From Geodermatophilus poikilotrophus (lineage in GTDB: Bacteria; Actinomycetota; Actinomycetes; Mycobacteriales; Geodermatophilaceae): DNA of 64,000 nucleotides. Where the stretch lies: positions 340,852-404,851 of the forward strand of contig NZ_FOIE01000001.1 in NCBI RefSeq assembly GCF_900111455.1, written 5' to 3'. The notes beneath the pieces are model-generated. The model ran no database searches. It was not told where the DNA came from and saw nothing but the letters and a program-made list of their open reading frames with translations. Positions 24,199-32,151 of the stretch are shown here, piece by piece. Made by a program: the position numbers and the translations under genes. Numbering within the stretch: the stretch's first letter is position 1; the number at the start of each line of letters is the position of its first letter.

Positions 24199-25449
24199 AT
24201 GACAGCTGCAGAGCGCTCGTGCGGGTCGCGTCGTGCCCGGCCACCCGGTCCGCTGGCCGCCTCGATCGCGACGACGGCGGTCGCGCTGCTGGTCGTGGCT
24301 GCCGCCCCGGCGGACGCGTCGCCGGGGGGCGCGACGGCACCGTCGGAGGATCCGGCGTACGCCGCGACGGTCAAGCCCGAACTCGACCGGATCGTGGAGG
24401 ACCTGGCGGTCACCGGCGCCGCCGTCCTGGTGCGGTCCCCCGAGCTCGGCGACTGGGCCACCACCATGGGCACCCGGACCTGGCACGGCACCGAGCCGGT
24501 CACGCTGGCCGACCACGTCCGGATCGGCAGCAACACCAAGACCATGACGGCCACGGTGGTCCTGCAGCTGGTCGACGAGGGCAGGATCGGCCTGGACGAC
24601 CCGGTGTCGCGGTACCGCCCGGACGTGCCCAACGGGCAGAACATCACCATCGCGCAGTTGCTCGACATGACCAGCGGGCTGGCCAACTACACCGAAGACC
24701 TCGAACTGAACGAGCAGATGGACAGCAACCCCGGCCGGGTGTGGAACCCGGAGGAGCTGCTCGCGATCGGCCTCGCCGAGCCGCCCGCCTTCCCCCCGGG
24801 CGAGGGGTTCCTGTACTCCAACACCAACTACGTGCTGCTGGGCGTGGTCATCGAACAGCTCACCGGGGTCCCGGTGGAGCAGGCCTTCCAGGACCGGGTC
24901 TTCGACCCGCTGGAGCTGGGCGAGTCCTCCTTCCCGGCGCGGACCGACGCCTCGATCCCGCAACCGCACCCGCGGATGTACACCTTCGGCACGAACGTGG
25001 AGACCATCGACAGCCTCGTGCTGCCACCGGAGGTCCAGGCCGCTGCCCGCGCCGGCACCCTGGAGCCGATGGACGTCACCGACGCCAACCCCTCCTGGGG
25101 CTGGACCGCGGGCGCCGGGATCTCCACCGCGCAGGACCTCGCCGACTACGTGGAGGAACTGGTCGACGGGTGCCTGCTCAGCCCGCAGCTGCAGCAGGAG
25201 CGGATCGCCAGCGTCCAGCCGGTGGACCCGGACGACCCGGCCAGCCCCGGCTACGGGCTCGGCCTGGCCAAATTCGGGCCCGTGTACGGACACAGCGGTG
25301 AGCTGCCCGGGACCAACTCCTTCATGGGCCACGACCCGGTCCGGGACATCACCGTCGTCACCTGGGCCTCCACCGCGCCCGCACCCAGCGGCGAGGGCCC
25401 GGCCGTCGAGCTCGCCAAGGCGGTGATCGCCGAGCTCTACGCCGGCTGA
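24199..25449 (+). CDS. secreted serine hydrolase, S12/beta-lactamase class C-like
   Basis: 416 residues with signal peptide ending around ADASPGG (residues 38-44). Motifs: SNTK at 111-114 (nucleophile Ser111), YSN at about 206-208, and HSG in GHSGELPGTNSF as the third element. This is the arrangement of D-Ala-D-Ala carboxypeptidase/esterase relatives of class C beta-lactamases. It may trim peptidoglycan, hydrolyse a beta-lactam or cleave a secreted ester. ATG with GGGAGG upstream. Same direction as dacB and a paralogous hydrolase 92 bases downstream, so a small operon or array is plausible. Confidence 0.9.
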   Translation: MTAAERSCGSRRARPPGPLAASIATTAVALLVVAAAPADASPGGATAPSEDPAYAATVKPELDRIVEDLAVTGAAVLVRSPELGDWATTMGTRTWHGTEPVTLADHVRIGSNTKTMTATVVLQLVDEGRIGLDDPVSRYRPDVPNGQNITIAQLLDMTSGLANYTEDLELNEQMDSNPGRVWNPEELLAIGLAEPPAFPPGEGFLYSNTNYVLLGVVIEQLTGVPVEQAFQDRVFDPLELGESSFPARTDASIPQPHPRMYTFGTNVETIDSLVLPPEVQAAARAGTLEPMDVTDANPSWGWTAGAGISTAQDLADYVEELVDGCLLSPQLQQERIASVQPVDPDDPASPGYGLGLAKFGPVYGHSGELPGTNSFMGHDPVRDITVVTWASTAPAPSGEGPAVELAKAVIAELYAG

Positions 25450-25540
25450 CCAGCACCCCCTGGCAGACCGGGTCGGCACGACGGGGGGCCCGGGCCGCGC
25501 GGACACCACACCGTTCCCTCCACGGGAGGAGCTGTTCCCC

Positions 25541-26722
25541 ATGCGCCGATGGATGCGCCCCGCCGCCCTCGCCCTCGCCGTGCTCGCCGGGGCCGGGACG
25601 ACCGGCTTCACGGCCACCAGCGCTCACCCGGCCGGGTCCGCTCCTCCCCCGGCCGCGACCCTCGACCCGGACCTCGCCGCACAGGTCGACGATCTGGCCC
25701 GGGCCGCACTGACCAACGGCGTCACCGGCGCGGTGGTCGGCATCTGCGACCCGGTCCGGGGGAGCCACCTCCAGGCCTACGGGACCGCGGACACCGCAGG
25801 GACCCCGATGACCACCGACGTGCACTACCGCATCGCCAGCGTGACGAAGACCTTCACCGCCCAGGCGGTGCTGCGCCTCGCCGACCAGGGGAGGCTGTCC
25901 CTCGACGACTCCCTGGACGAGTACGTCCCCGACATCCCTCACGGGGACGAGATCACCGTCCACCACCTCCTGGGCATGCGCGGCGGCGTGTACGACTTCG
26001 TCGCGGACGAGGAGTTCATGGCGCGGTACGTCGCCGATCCGCTCCTGCCGGGGTGGTCCCCCTACGACGTCCTCGAGATCATCCGCGCGCACGCCCCCGA
26101 GGCCCGCCCGCCCGACCAGGCGACCGTGTACTCCAACTCCGAGTACGTACTGCTCGGGCTGGTCATCGAGCGGGTCACCGGCCGCTCGGCACAGCAGTAC
26201 ACCACCTCGGTGATCGAGGACCTCGGCCTCCCGGAGACGTCGTACCCCACGACCGCGGCCCTGCCGGAGCCGTTCTCCCACGGCTACAGGAACACCGACA
26301 GCGAGCTGGCACCGGCCGACCCCGCTGCGGAGGAGCCACGGGACGTCACGCTCAGCAATCCCGAGGTCCCGTACACCGCCGGTGCGGTCATCTCCACCGT
26401 GCCGGACATGACCCGCTACGCCGAGCAGCTGGCGACCGGGGTGGGCCTCGCCCCGGAGACGGCCCGGCTGCGCCAGGGGTGGACGCCGTTCACCTCGACC
26501 GGCGTCCGGGTGCAATACGGCCTCGGCGTCCTCCAGATCGGGAACTGGGTCGGCCACAACGGGTCGATCTTCGGCTACAGCGACGTGGTCTCCCACCTGC
26601 CGGAGGAGGAGGCGAGCGTCGTGGTGATGGTCAATGCCGCCGACGGCGAGGCCGTCCCCGCGATGGACCTCTGGGGTGGGATCGTCAGGCTGCTGTACCC
26701 CGACAGCCTGCCGACCTGGTGA
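25541..26722 (+). CDS. secreted serine hydrolase, S12/beta-lactamase class C-like (paralogue)
   Basis: 393 residues; signal peptide (ALALAVLAGAGTTGF) then SVTK at about 100-103, YSN in VYSNSEYVLLG and HNGSI near 340. It is similar in layout to the upstream gene (GRLSLDDSLDEYVPDIPHGD versus GRIGLDDPVSRYRPDVPNGQ), indicating tandem duplication and divergence. The third motif is HNGS, not HSG. GGAGGAGCTG lies upstream of the ATG. The cluster dacB plus two S12 enzymes would act outside the membrane. Substrates are unknown. Confidence 0.9.
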   Translation: MRRWMRPAALALAVLAGAGTTGFTATSAHPAGSAPPPAATLDPDLAAQVDDLARAALTNGVTGAVVGICDPVRGSHLQAYGTADTAGTPMTTDVHYRIASVTKTFTAQAVLRLADQGRLSLDDSLDEYVPDIPHGDEITVHHLLGMRGGVYDFVADEEFMARYVADPLLPGWSPYDVLEIIRAHAPEARPPDQATVYSNSEYVLLGLVIERVTGRSAQQYTTSVIEDLGLPETSYPTTAALPEPFSHGYRNTDSELAPADPAAEEPRDVTLSNPEVPYTAGAVISTVPDMTRYAEQLATGVGLAPETARLRQGWTPFTSTGVRVQYGLGVLQIGNWVGHNGSIFGYSDVVSHLPEEEASVVVMVNAADGEAVPAMDLWGGIVRLLYPDSLPTW

Positions 26723-27027
26723 CCGTCAGGTCACTGCGGTCCACCCCGGGCACGCGGCACCCGCGGGCCCGGCCCGGCACGAGCGCCGCGGCGCACCCGC
26801 CAGCGCATCCGACGCGGAGGGCCACCCGGCCGATCACCTCGGACACGCCGCCGTCGCGGTCGTCCCGCAGCCGGTACCGGGCCCTGCACTCCCCCGGGTC
26901 GCGGGCGACCCCTGGGGACGAGCGGGTCGGCCGAGATCTCCTATACGTCGCCGGCCGGATCCTGCACCCCGGGGAGGGCCCGTGATCGCCGACCGCGGGG
27001 CTCCCTCCTACGCCCGGGCCCCCGGGA
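26723..27027. other. gene-free convergent gap
   Basis: 305 bases between the serine hydrolase end and the alpha/beta hydrolase end. No gene, repeat or clear terminator recognised. Confidence 0.4.
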
Positions 27028-27777
27028 TCAGGCGGCCGTCGCGCGGGCGGCCTCGTCGATCAACTGCGCGACGACGTCGGGCCGGGAGACGGTGACGGCA
27101 TGGGAGGCGTCCACCTCGACCGCGTGCGACGTCGCGCGCTCGGCCATGAACCGCTGCGCCTCGGCCGGGACGGCCAGGTCCTGGCGCGTGACGAGGGTCC
27201 AGGACGGGATGGTCTTCCAGGCCGCCTTCGTCGCCTTCTCCCCCAGGGCGTCACCGGTGATGGGCCGCTGCGTCACGGCCATCAGCTCGGCGACGTCCGA
27301 CGGCACGTCGCCGGCGAAGACCGGCTGGAACGCCTCCTGCTCGATGTAGAGGTCGTCGACGGTCCGCTCGTCGGGTCCGCGGACGGGCACCGGGCGCAGG
27401 GCGGCCCCCAGTTCGTTGCCCGGGAACCTGCCGGCCAGCTCGCCGGTGCTCTCCCCCTCGTCCAGCAGGAAGCTGGCGACGTACACCAGCGCCTTCACCT
27501 GCGGGTGCCCGTCGGCGGCCTCGCTCATGACGCTGCCGCCGTAGGAGTGGCCGGCGAGGACGATCGGCCCGTCCACGCTGTCCAGGACGTCGCGCAGGAA
27601 CTCCGCGTCGCTGTGCAGTGCCCGGAGCGGGTTGGCCACCCCGATCACCGGACAGCCGTCCCGCCGGAGCCGGGTGATCACGCCGTTCCAGCTGGACGAG
27701 TCGGCGAAGGCCCCGTGCACGAGCACCACCGTGGGCTTGGTCGTGCCGGTGCGGGTCTCGATCGTGCTGCTGGTCAT
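27028..27777 (-). CDS. alpha/beta hydrolase (salicylate esterase/MenH-like type)
   Basis: 249 residues with VVLVHGAFADSSSWNGVI, the nucleophile elbow in LAGHSYGGSVMSE, and His in VDASHAVTVSRPDVV near the end; Asp region TRQDLAVP. This composition (HGAFADSSSW, GHSYGG, ASHAV) is shared with a large actinobacterial group of small esterase-like hydrolases often regulated by an adjacent TetR or GntR. The ATG at 27777 has GGGGAG upstream. It diverges from a GntR gene with a palindrome between, so it is likely the target of that regulator. Confidence 0.88.
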   Translation of the reverse strand: MTSSTIETRTGTTKPTVVLVHGAFADSSSWNGVITRLRRDGCPVIGVANPLRALHSDAEFLRDVLDSVDGPIVLAGHSYGGSVMSEAADGHPQVKALVYVASFLLDEGESTGELAGRFPGNELGAALRPVPVRGPDERTVDDLYIEQEAFQPVFAGDVPSDVAELMAVTQRPITGDALGEKATKAAWKTIPSWTLVTRQDLAVPAEAQRFMAERATSHAVEVDASHAVTVSRPDVVAQLIDEAARATAA

Positions 27778-27860
27778 CGCTCCCCCTCTCGGTCTTCGGG
27801 CGACCGGTGCCGCCCCTCCGGTTGTGCACCCGGGTGCACGCCCCCGCCAACGTGTCCGGC

Positions 27861-27876
27861 ATGCGATATATTGCAT
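27861..27876. promoter_or_regulatory. GntR operator candidate
   Basis: ATGCG-ATATAT-TGCAT (arms ATGC and GCAT), the most AT-rich stretch of the region, in the gap between the divergent hydrolase and GntR genes. It is 83 bases before the GntR start and about 85 before the hydrolase start, a fitting place for a shared operator. FCD-type GntR proteins bind similar short palindromes. Confidence 0.65.
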
Positions 27877-27958
27877 ACCAATGGGCGGACGGGGAAGGGT
27901 CCTCTTCGCGCTTCCCCGTTCCGCGTTGCCAGCGCCCGACAGGTCAGGAGGTCCACCC

Positions 27959-28609
27959 GTGCCGATCCCCCCGACGGACCCCGGCCTGGACCGCGGCCTG
28001 CTGCGCGACGACGTCTACCGCCGCCTGCGGGACGCGATCGTGGACGGCACGTTCGCCCCCGGGGAGCAGCTCAAGGACCTGGAGCTCGCGGCGTGGCTCG
28101 GGGTGAGCCGGACCCCGGTCCGCGAGGCGCTGCTGCGCCTCGCACAGGGCGGGCTCGTCCTCGCCCGGCCGGGCCGGTCGACGGTCGTGAGCACGCTCGA
28201 CGCGCGCGACATCCGCGACGCCCGCGACGTCGTCGCGGCCATGCACGAGCTGGCGGTCCGCGAGGCGGTCCCCGCCCTCCTCGACGGCGACCTGGAGGCC
28301 ATGCGCGAGGCCAACCACCGGTTCACCGCCGCCCTCGGGTCCGGGGACGTCGAGGCGGCCCTGCGGGCCGACGACGAGCTGCACGGCGTGCTCGTGCGCA
28401 TCGCCGGCAACCGCGCGCTCGCCACGGTGCTCGAGCAGTTCACGCCCACGGTGCGCCGTGCCGAGCGGCTGCGGTTCGCCTCCCTGCGAGGCCGGGACTC
28501 GGTCCGCCAGCACGACGAGCTGATCCGGCTCTGCGCCGGCGGGGACGCCGAGGGTGCGGCCGCCGTCGCCTACGACACCTGGCACAGCCTGCCGAGCGCC
28601 GAGGGATGA
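27959..28609 (+). CDS. GntR family regulator (FadR/FCD subfamily)
   Basis: 216 residues. The winged helix-turn-helix is at about residues 15-75: LRDAIVDGTFAPGEQLKDLE, then LAAWLGVSRTPVREALLRLA, the classical GntR segment. The C-terminal half is an FCD ligand domain with the metal-binding His residues in EANHRFTAAL, DDELHGVLVR and QHDELIRL. GTG start at 27959 with AGGAGG seven bases upstream. A palindrome between it and the hydrolase suggests autoregulation plus control of that gene. The ligand is likely a small acid, as for the subfamily. Confidence 0.92.
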   Translation: MPIPPTDPGLDRGLLRDDVYRRLRDAIVDGTFAPGEQLKDLELAAWLGVSRTPVREALLRLAQGGLVLARPGRSTVVSTLDARDIRDARDVVAAMHELAVREAVPALLDGDLEAMREANHRFTAALGSGDVEAALRADDELHGVLVRIAGNRALATVLEQFTPTVRRAERLRFASLRGRDSVRQHDELIRLCAGGDAEGAAAVAYDTWHSLPSAEG

Positions 28610-28626
28610 GCACCGGGAACCGGCCG

Positions 28627-28980
28627 TCACGGCGCGATGACGAGCTCCGCGATGAGGTCCCCGTCCACCGCGAAGCGGTAGCGGAGGTCGACGACGCCTC
28701 CGGGGAAGTCGCCCTCCAGGCGGTTGGTGACGACCCAGTGCGCGCCGTCGATGCGCTGCGCACCGACGAGGTCGGTGGTGTAGCTGAACTCGGCGCCGGC
28801 CCTGGACAGGAAGCGGCGGATCTCATCGGTCCCGCGGTAGGTCGTGCCGTCGTCGACGACCACGGCGGTGGGGGCGAAGCCACGCAGCGCGGCGTCCGCG
28901 TCGTGGGCGACGTGCGCGGTGAGGTACCCGAGGACCGGAGCGGGGAGCTGGTCGGGCCGGGTGCTGGTCGGAGAGGTCAT
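28627..28980 (-). CDS. SnoaL-like / nuclear transport factor 2-type protein
   Basis: 117 residues in the SnoaL-like fold: a cone barrel that binds a small hydrophobic ligand or acts as an isomerase/cyclase. Visible: the helix QLPAPVLGYLTAHVAHDADA, the strand TAVVVDDGTTYRG with EIRRFL, and closing strands DLRYRFAVDGDLIAELVIAP. ATG at 28980. It diverges from a MerR-type gene across 78 bases carrying nested palindromes, so it is likely the MerR target. Exact function unknown. Confidence 0.82.
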   Translation of the reverse strand: MTSPTSTRPDQLPAPVLGYLTAHVAHDADAALRGFAPTAVVVDDGTTYRGTDEIRRFLSRAGAEFSYTTDLVGAQRIDGAHWVVTNRLEGDFPGGVVDLRYRFAVDGDLIAELVIAP

Positions 28981-29007
28981 GCCCCCACCGTGCTGCCTCT
29001 CCGAGCG

Positions 29008-29047
29008 GGAGGGTCGAGCGCTGGACCCTCCCCCGGGGGGAGGGTCC
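29008..29047. promoter_or_regulatory. nested inverted repeats, MerR operator candidate
   Basis: Three alternating arms: GGAGGGTC-N8-GACCCTCC at 29008-29031, and an overlapping near-perfect palindrome GGACCCTC...GAGGGTCC at 29023-29047. They lie directly upstream of the MerR-type start and in the promoter gap of the divergent SnoaL gene, matching the position of MerR operators between -35 and -10. Confidence 0.55.
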
Positions 29048-29058
29048 ACCGTGGCGGC

Positions 29059-29855
29059 GTGCTGGCGATCGGTGAGTTCTCCCGGCTGACCCACCTGAGC
29101 GTGCGCACCCTCCGCCGCTACCACGACGCGGGCTGCTCGAGCCGGCGACCGTGGACGACGCGACCGGCTACCGCTACTACAGCGCAGACCAGATCCCGAC
29201 CGCCCAGGTCATCCACCGCCTGCGCCAGCTCGACGTGCCGCTGCCCGACGTCCAGCGCATCCTCCGCTCCCCGGACCCGCGTGCTCGTGCCGGCCTGGTC
29301 GCCGACCACCTGCACCGGCTCGAGTCGGAGCTGGACCGCACCCGCGCCGCGGTGGCCTCGCTGCGCCGGCTGCTGCGACCGGAGCCGACCCGGCTGGACG
29401 TCGAGCTGCGCGCGGTCCCGGCGACGACGGTGGCCGCGGTCGAGGACGACGTGTCGCACGACCAGGTCCTCCCCTGGTACGCCGGAGCCATGGCCGAGCT
29501 GGACGCGGTCGTCGGCGGAACGACCGGCGTCCCCGGAGGGCTGTACGACAACGCGCTGTTCGAGGACGGCCGCGGCCACCTGCTCGTGTACCGGCCGACG
29601 GCCGATCCGCCGCGCAGCGGCCGCGTGCACCCGGTGACCCTGCCGGCGGTCGAGCTGGCCGTCACCACCCACGTCGGCGAGCACGACGACATCGACGTCA
29701 CCTACGGCGAGCTCGGCGCCTGGGTCGTGGCGAACGCGCTGGCCGTTGCCGGGCCGGTGCGGGAGCACTACCTCGTGGGCCCGAGGGACACGGCCGAACC
29801 ACGTGCGTGGCGCACCGAGATCGGCTGGCCCGTCTTCCGGGTGGCCCCGCGTTGA
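29059..29855 (+). pseudogene. MerR family regulator with GyrI-like domain, frameshifted
   Basis: The GTG at 29059 opens a MerR helix-turn-helix: LAIGEFSRLTHLSVRTLRRY, then HDAG. At about 29131-29133 the frame shifts by one base: the alternate frame continues LLEPATVDDATGYRYYSADQ and so on, the standard second half of the MerR domain, then a helix and a C-terminal GyrI-like ligand domain ending EIGWPVFRVAPR. A single missing base after GCGGG would restore a protein of about 266 residues. It may be a true pseudogene, a sequencing error, or a phase-variable site. It diverges from the SnoaL gene, with operator-like palindromes between. Confidence 0.82.
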
Positions 29856-30034
29856 GCGAGGCGGACGGCCGTAGCCGGTACCAGGTGTCCCCCGACACCT
29901 GACCACCGGCTGCCGGCCGAGTGGACTCCCAGGGCTCGGGCATCAGGAGGCAGTCGGTCGACGGGCCGGAGCCGTCTGCCCGTGCACCGTGTCGCCCTCC
30001 CGCGCCGGCCTGGCCGGCCGCGTGGCGACGCCGG

Positions 30035-30688
30035 TCAGCGCGGTCCGTCGTCATCGGACCGCGGGTCGAAGGCCCGCGGGGGCATCGGTGCGTCCAGGTC
30101 GTAGTGGACACCGACCATGCGGATGCCGAAGCACAGCACCGCCGCACCGACCGCGGTGGCCGGGCCGTGGACGTCGAGCAGGGTCAGGACGACGGTGGCC
30201 GTGGCGCCGATCAGGGCGGGGATGGCGTAGAGCCCGCTGCTCAGCACCGACGGGACCTGCCGGACCATGACGTCTCGCAACGTCCCGCCGCCCACCCCGG
30301 TGAGCGCGCCGAGGAGGACCGCCTGGACCGGGCCCAGGCCCAACTGGAGCGCCTTGCCGGCCCCGGTGACGGCGAACAGGCTCAGGCCCGCGGCGTCCAG
30401 CACGGTGATGGGTGTGTTCAGCCGCTCGAGGTGGCGGCCGGAGACGAAGGCGATCAGGCCGCCACCGGCCGCGACGGCCAGATAGCGCCAGTCGTTGAAG
30501 GTGGCCGGCGGGACGTCGAGCAGGACGTCGCGGATGATGCCGCCGCCGAGCGCGGTGATCATGCCCAGGGTGACGACGCCGACGATGTCGAGCCGAGCCA
30601 CGCGCAACGCGGTCAGCGCGCCGTTGAGGGCGAAGGCGAACGTGCCCAGGAGGTCCAGGGCGAGCACCACCGGGGACTCCGTCGTCAT
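30035..30688 (-). CDS. trimeric intracellular cation (TRIC) channel / UPF0126 membrane protein
   Basis: 217 residues with seven predicted membrane helices in a two-repeat layout: LDLLGTFAFALNGALTAL, GMITALGGGIIRDVLL in repeat one and AAGLSLFAVTGAGKALQLGL, LLGALTGVGGGTLRDVMVRQ in repeat two. The paired GGG-I/T-RD motifs are the family hallmark. Bacterial homologues form homotrimeric potassium/cation channels; earlier called YicG or UPF0126. ATG at 30688. It stands alone, far from metabolic neighbours. Confidence 0.93.
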   Translation of the reverse strand: MTTESPVVLALDLLGTFAFALNGALTALRVARLDIVGVVTLGMITALGGGIIRDVLLDVPPATFNDWRYLAVAAGGGLIAFVSGRHLERLNTPITVLDAAGLSLFAVTGAGKALQLGLGPVQAVLLGALTGVGGGTLRDVMVRQVPSVLSSGLYAIPALIGATATVVLTLLDVHGPATAVGAAVLCFGIRMVGVHYDLDAPMPPRAFDPRSDDDGPR

Positions 30689-31240
30689 CCGGCGGTTCTA
30701 CCAGCGGCGGTGACCGGGGCCGTCCCTTGCCGGTCGCCGGCAGACTCGGGCGGCCTGAGTTGACCGGCCACTGCCGTGTCCGGGACCGATGACCGGCGGG
30801 CATGGTGGGCTCAGGTCCGCGGAGGGCGGAGCACACCCCCGCTCCCCGGGACCCAGGCAGTCGGCCGCGACGTGCCCGTGAACCGGGTGCCCGATGCGAC
30901 CGGCTGCCGTGGTGCCGCCCGATCCGGCCGGCCGCCAGCGTCGCCGGCCGGCCGGACGCACGAGGAGGAGGGGTGACCCGGGTGGACGCACACACGGTGC
31001 CGACCTCCGGTCTTGCCGTGCCCGCCGGGTCCCCCGCGCACCGTCCGTCGCCGGTGACCGGTGGCGGGCTGCTGGCCCTGGCGCTGGGCCTGCGGGCCGG
31101 GGCCTGCGCGGCCTGGACGTGCTGCGACGCAGCCAGGACCGCGCACCACCGGCGAGCGCCTGACCCTCCCGGGTCCTCCGCCCTCGCTCCGCGCGTTCCG
31201 CTCCGGTGGGACGCGTCCTCGTTCCACCCAGGAGAACGCC
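30689..31240. other. gene-free region
   Basis: 552 bases before the DksA-like gene. A GTG at 30973 has a strong GAGGAGGAGGGG site, but its frame has no stop before running through the next two genes, so I do not call it. No repeat or RNA gene recognised. Confidence 0.4.
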
Positions 31241-31561
31241 ATGACCACCCTCAGCCCTGCTCCCACCACCGCGTCCCCGGACCGGGCCCCGTCCCGGGTG
31301 CTGCTGGAGACCCAGCGGGCCGACTGCGCCCGGCAGCGCGAGCTCGCCCTGGCCGAGACCGCCACGTCGATGCCGGACCCGGTCACGGTCAACCGCGCGG
31401 CGAGCCTGCTGCGCACCATCGGGGAGATCGACGCGGCGCTGGAGCGCATCGCCGCCGGCACCTACGGCACGTGCGTGCACTGCGGGAGCGCCGTCCCCGC
31501 CGAGCGGCTGGAGTTCCGGCCCTTCGCGGCCGCCTGCGTCTCCTGCCAGCAGACCCGCTGA
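31241..31561 (+). CDS. DksA/TraR-type C4 zinc-finger protein
   Basis: 106 residues: a disordered N-terminus, a central helix pair TVNRAASLLRTIGEIDAALE, then the zinc finger GTYGTCVHCGSAVPAERLEF ending in ACVSCQQTR. The Cys-x2-Cys pairs (CVHC, CVSC) bind zinc. DksA/TraR proteins enter the secondary channel of RNA polymerase; short actinobacterial versions are mostly uncharacterised. AGGAGAACGCC before ATG 31241 is a strong ribosome site. A STAS gene follows 122 bases downstream. Confidence 0.88.
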   Translation: MTTLSPAPTTASPDRAPSRVLLETQRADCARQRELALAETATSMPDPVTVNRAASLLRTIGEIDAALERIAAGTYGTCVHCGSAVPAERLEFRPFAAACVSCQQTR

Positions 31562-31683
31562 GCGGACCACGCCGCGGCCGCGCGTCCCACCCGGCCGTCC
31601 ACCCCCCGAGCAGCCACCGGAGCTGGCCCCGTTCGACCCGTTGCGCTGACCCCCTCCGCTCTCCTCCCCGCTCGGAGCCCCCC

Positions 31684-32151
31684 GTGCTGCACCCGCCCGC
31701 CTCCCCAGCCGCTCCCGACCCCGACCGGCTGCTGTCGGTCAGCGCACTGCCCGGCCCCCGCCCCGGTTCCGTGGTCGTCGAGGTCATCGGCGAGGTCGAT
31801 GCCTACACCGCTCCGCTGCTGGACGTCTGCCTGGACTCGCAGGCGAGACAGCGCGGCGTGCGCGAGGTCGTCGTCGACCTGAGCCGGGTGACCTCCCTCG
31901 GTGCCGCCGGCGTCACCGTGCTGGCCCGGGCGCACCGCCGGTGCGGGGTGCGCGGCGCGCGGCTGGTGGTCCACACGGGCGGGCGGCGCCGGTTGCTCCG
32001 CGCGCTGCAGCTCACCGGGGCGCCGGGGTCGTCCGCACACCCTCAGTCCGGCGGAGAGCCGGTACCGCCGTCCGACGGCGGCAACCGGAGTCCGCCGGTG
32101 ACCACCAGTCCGGCCGCGACGGCGACCTGGAGTCCGACGAACAGCAGGTAG
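31684..32151 (+). CDS. STAS-domain protein (anti-sigma antagonist-like)
   Basis: 155 residues. STAS core: VVEVIGEVDAYTAPLLDVCL, REVVVDLSRVTSLGAAGVTV, ARLVVHTGGRRRLLRALQLT. In SpoIIAA-type antagonists the segment is MDSSG and its second Ser is phosphorylated; here it reads LGAAG, so the phosphorylatable serine and preceding Asp are replaced. It would behave as constitutively unphosphorylated, or bind something else. GTG start. The C-terminal ~36 codons overlap the convergent CAAX protease gene (109 bases), which is unusual; the true end could be earlier only if the sequence has an error. Confidence 0.8.
   Translation: MLHPPASPAAPDPDRLLSVSALPGPRPGSVVVEVIGEVDAYTAPLLDVCLDSQARQRGVREVVVDLSRVTSLGAAGVTVLARAHRRCGVRGARLVVHTGGRRRLLRALQLTGAPGSSAHPQSGGEPVPPSDGGNRSPPVTTSPAATATWSPTNSR

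Noticed and set aside
29128..29136. Programmed frameshift in the MerR gene
   Set aside because: No slippery heptamer or downstream pseudoknot is evident, and MerR genes are not known for this; indel is simpler.
29985..30000. CACCGTGTCGCCCTCC as another repeat copy
   Set aside because: Only ten to twelve bases match the core and neither the left part nor the GACAC arm is present.
30973..31240. GTG with strong GAGGAGGAGGGG site opening a small hydrophobic frame
   Set aside because: No stop before it runs through the zinc-finger and STAS genes, so no bounded small protein exists in this frame.
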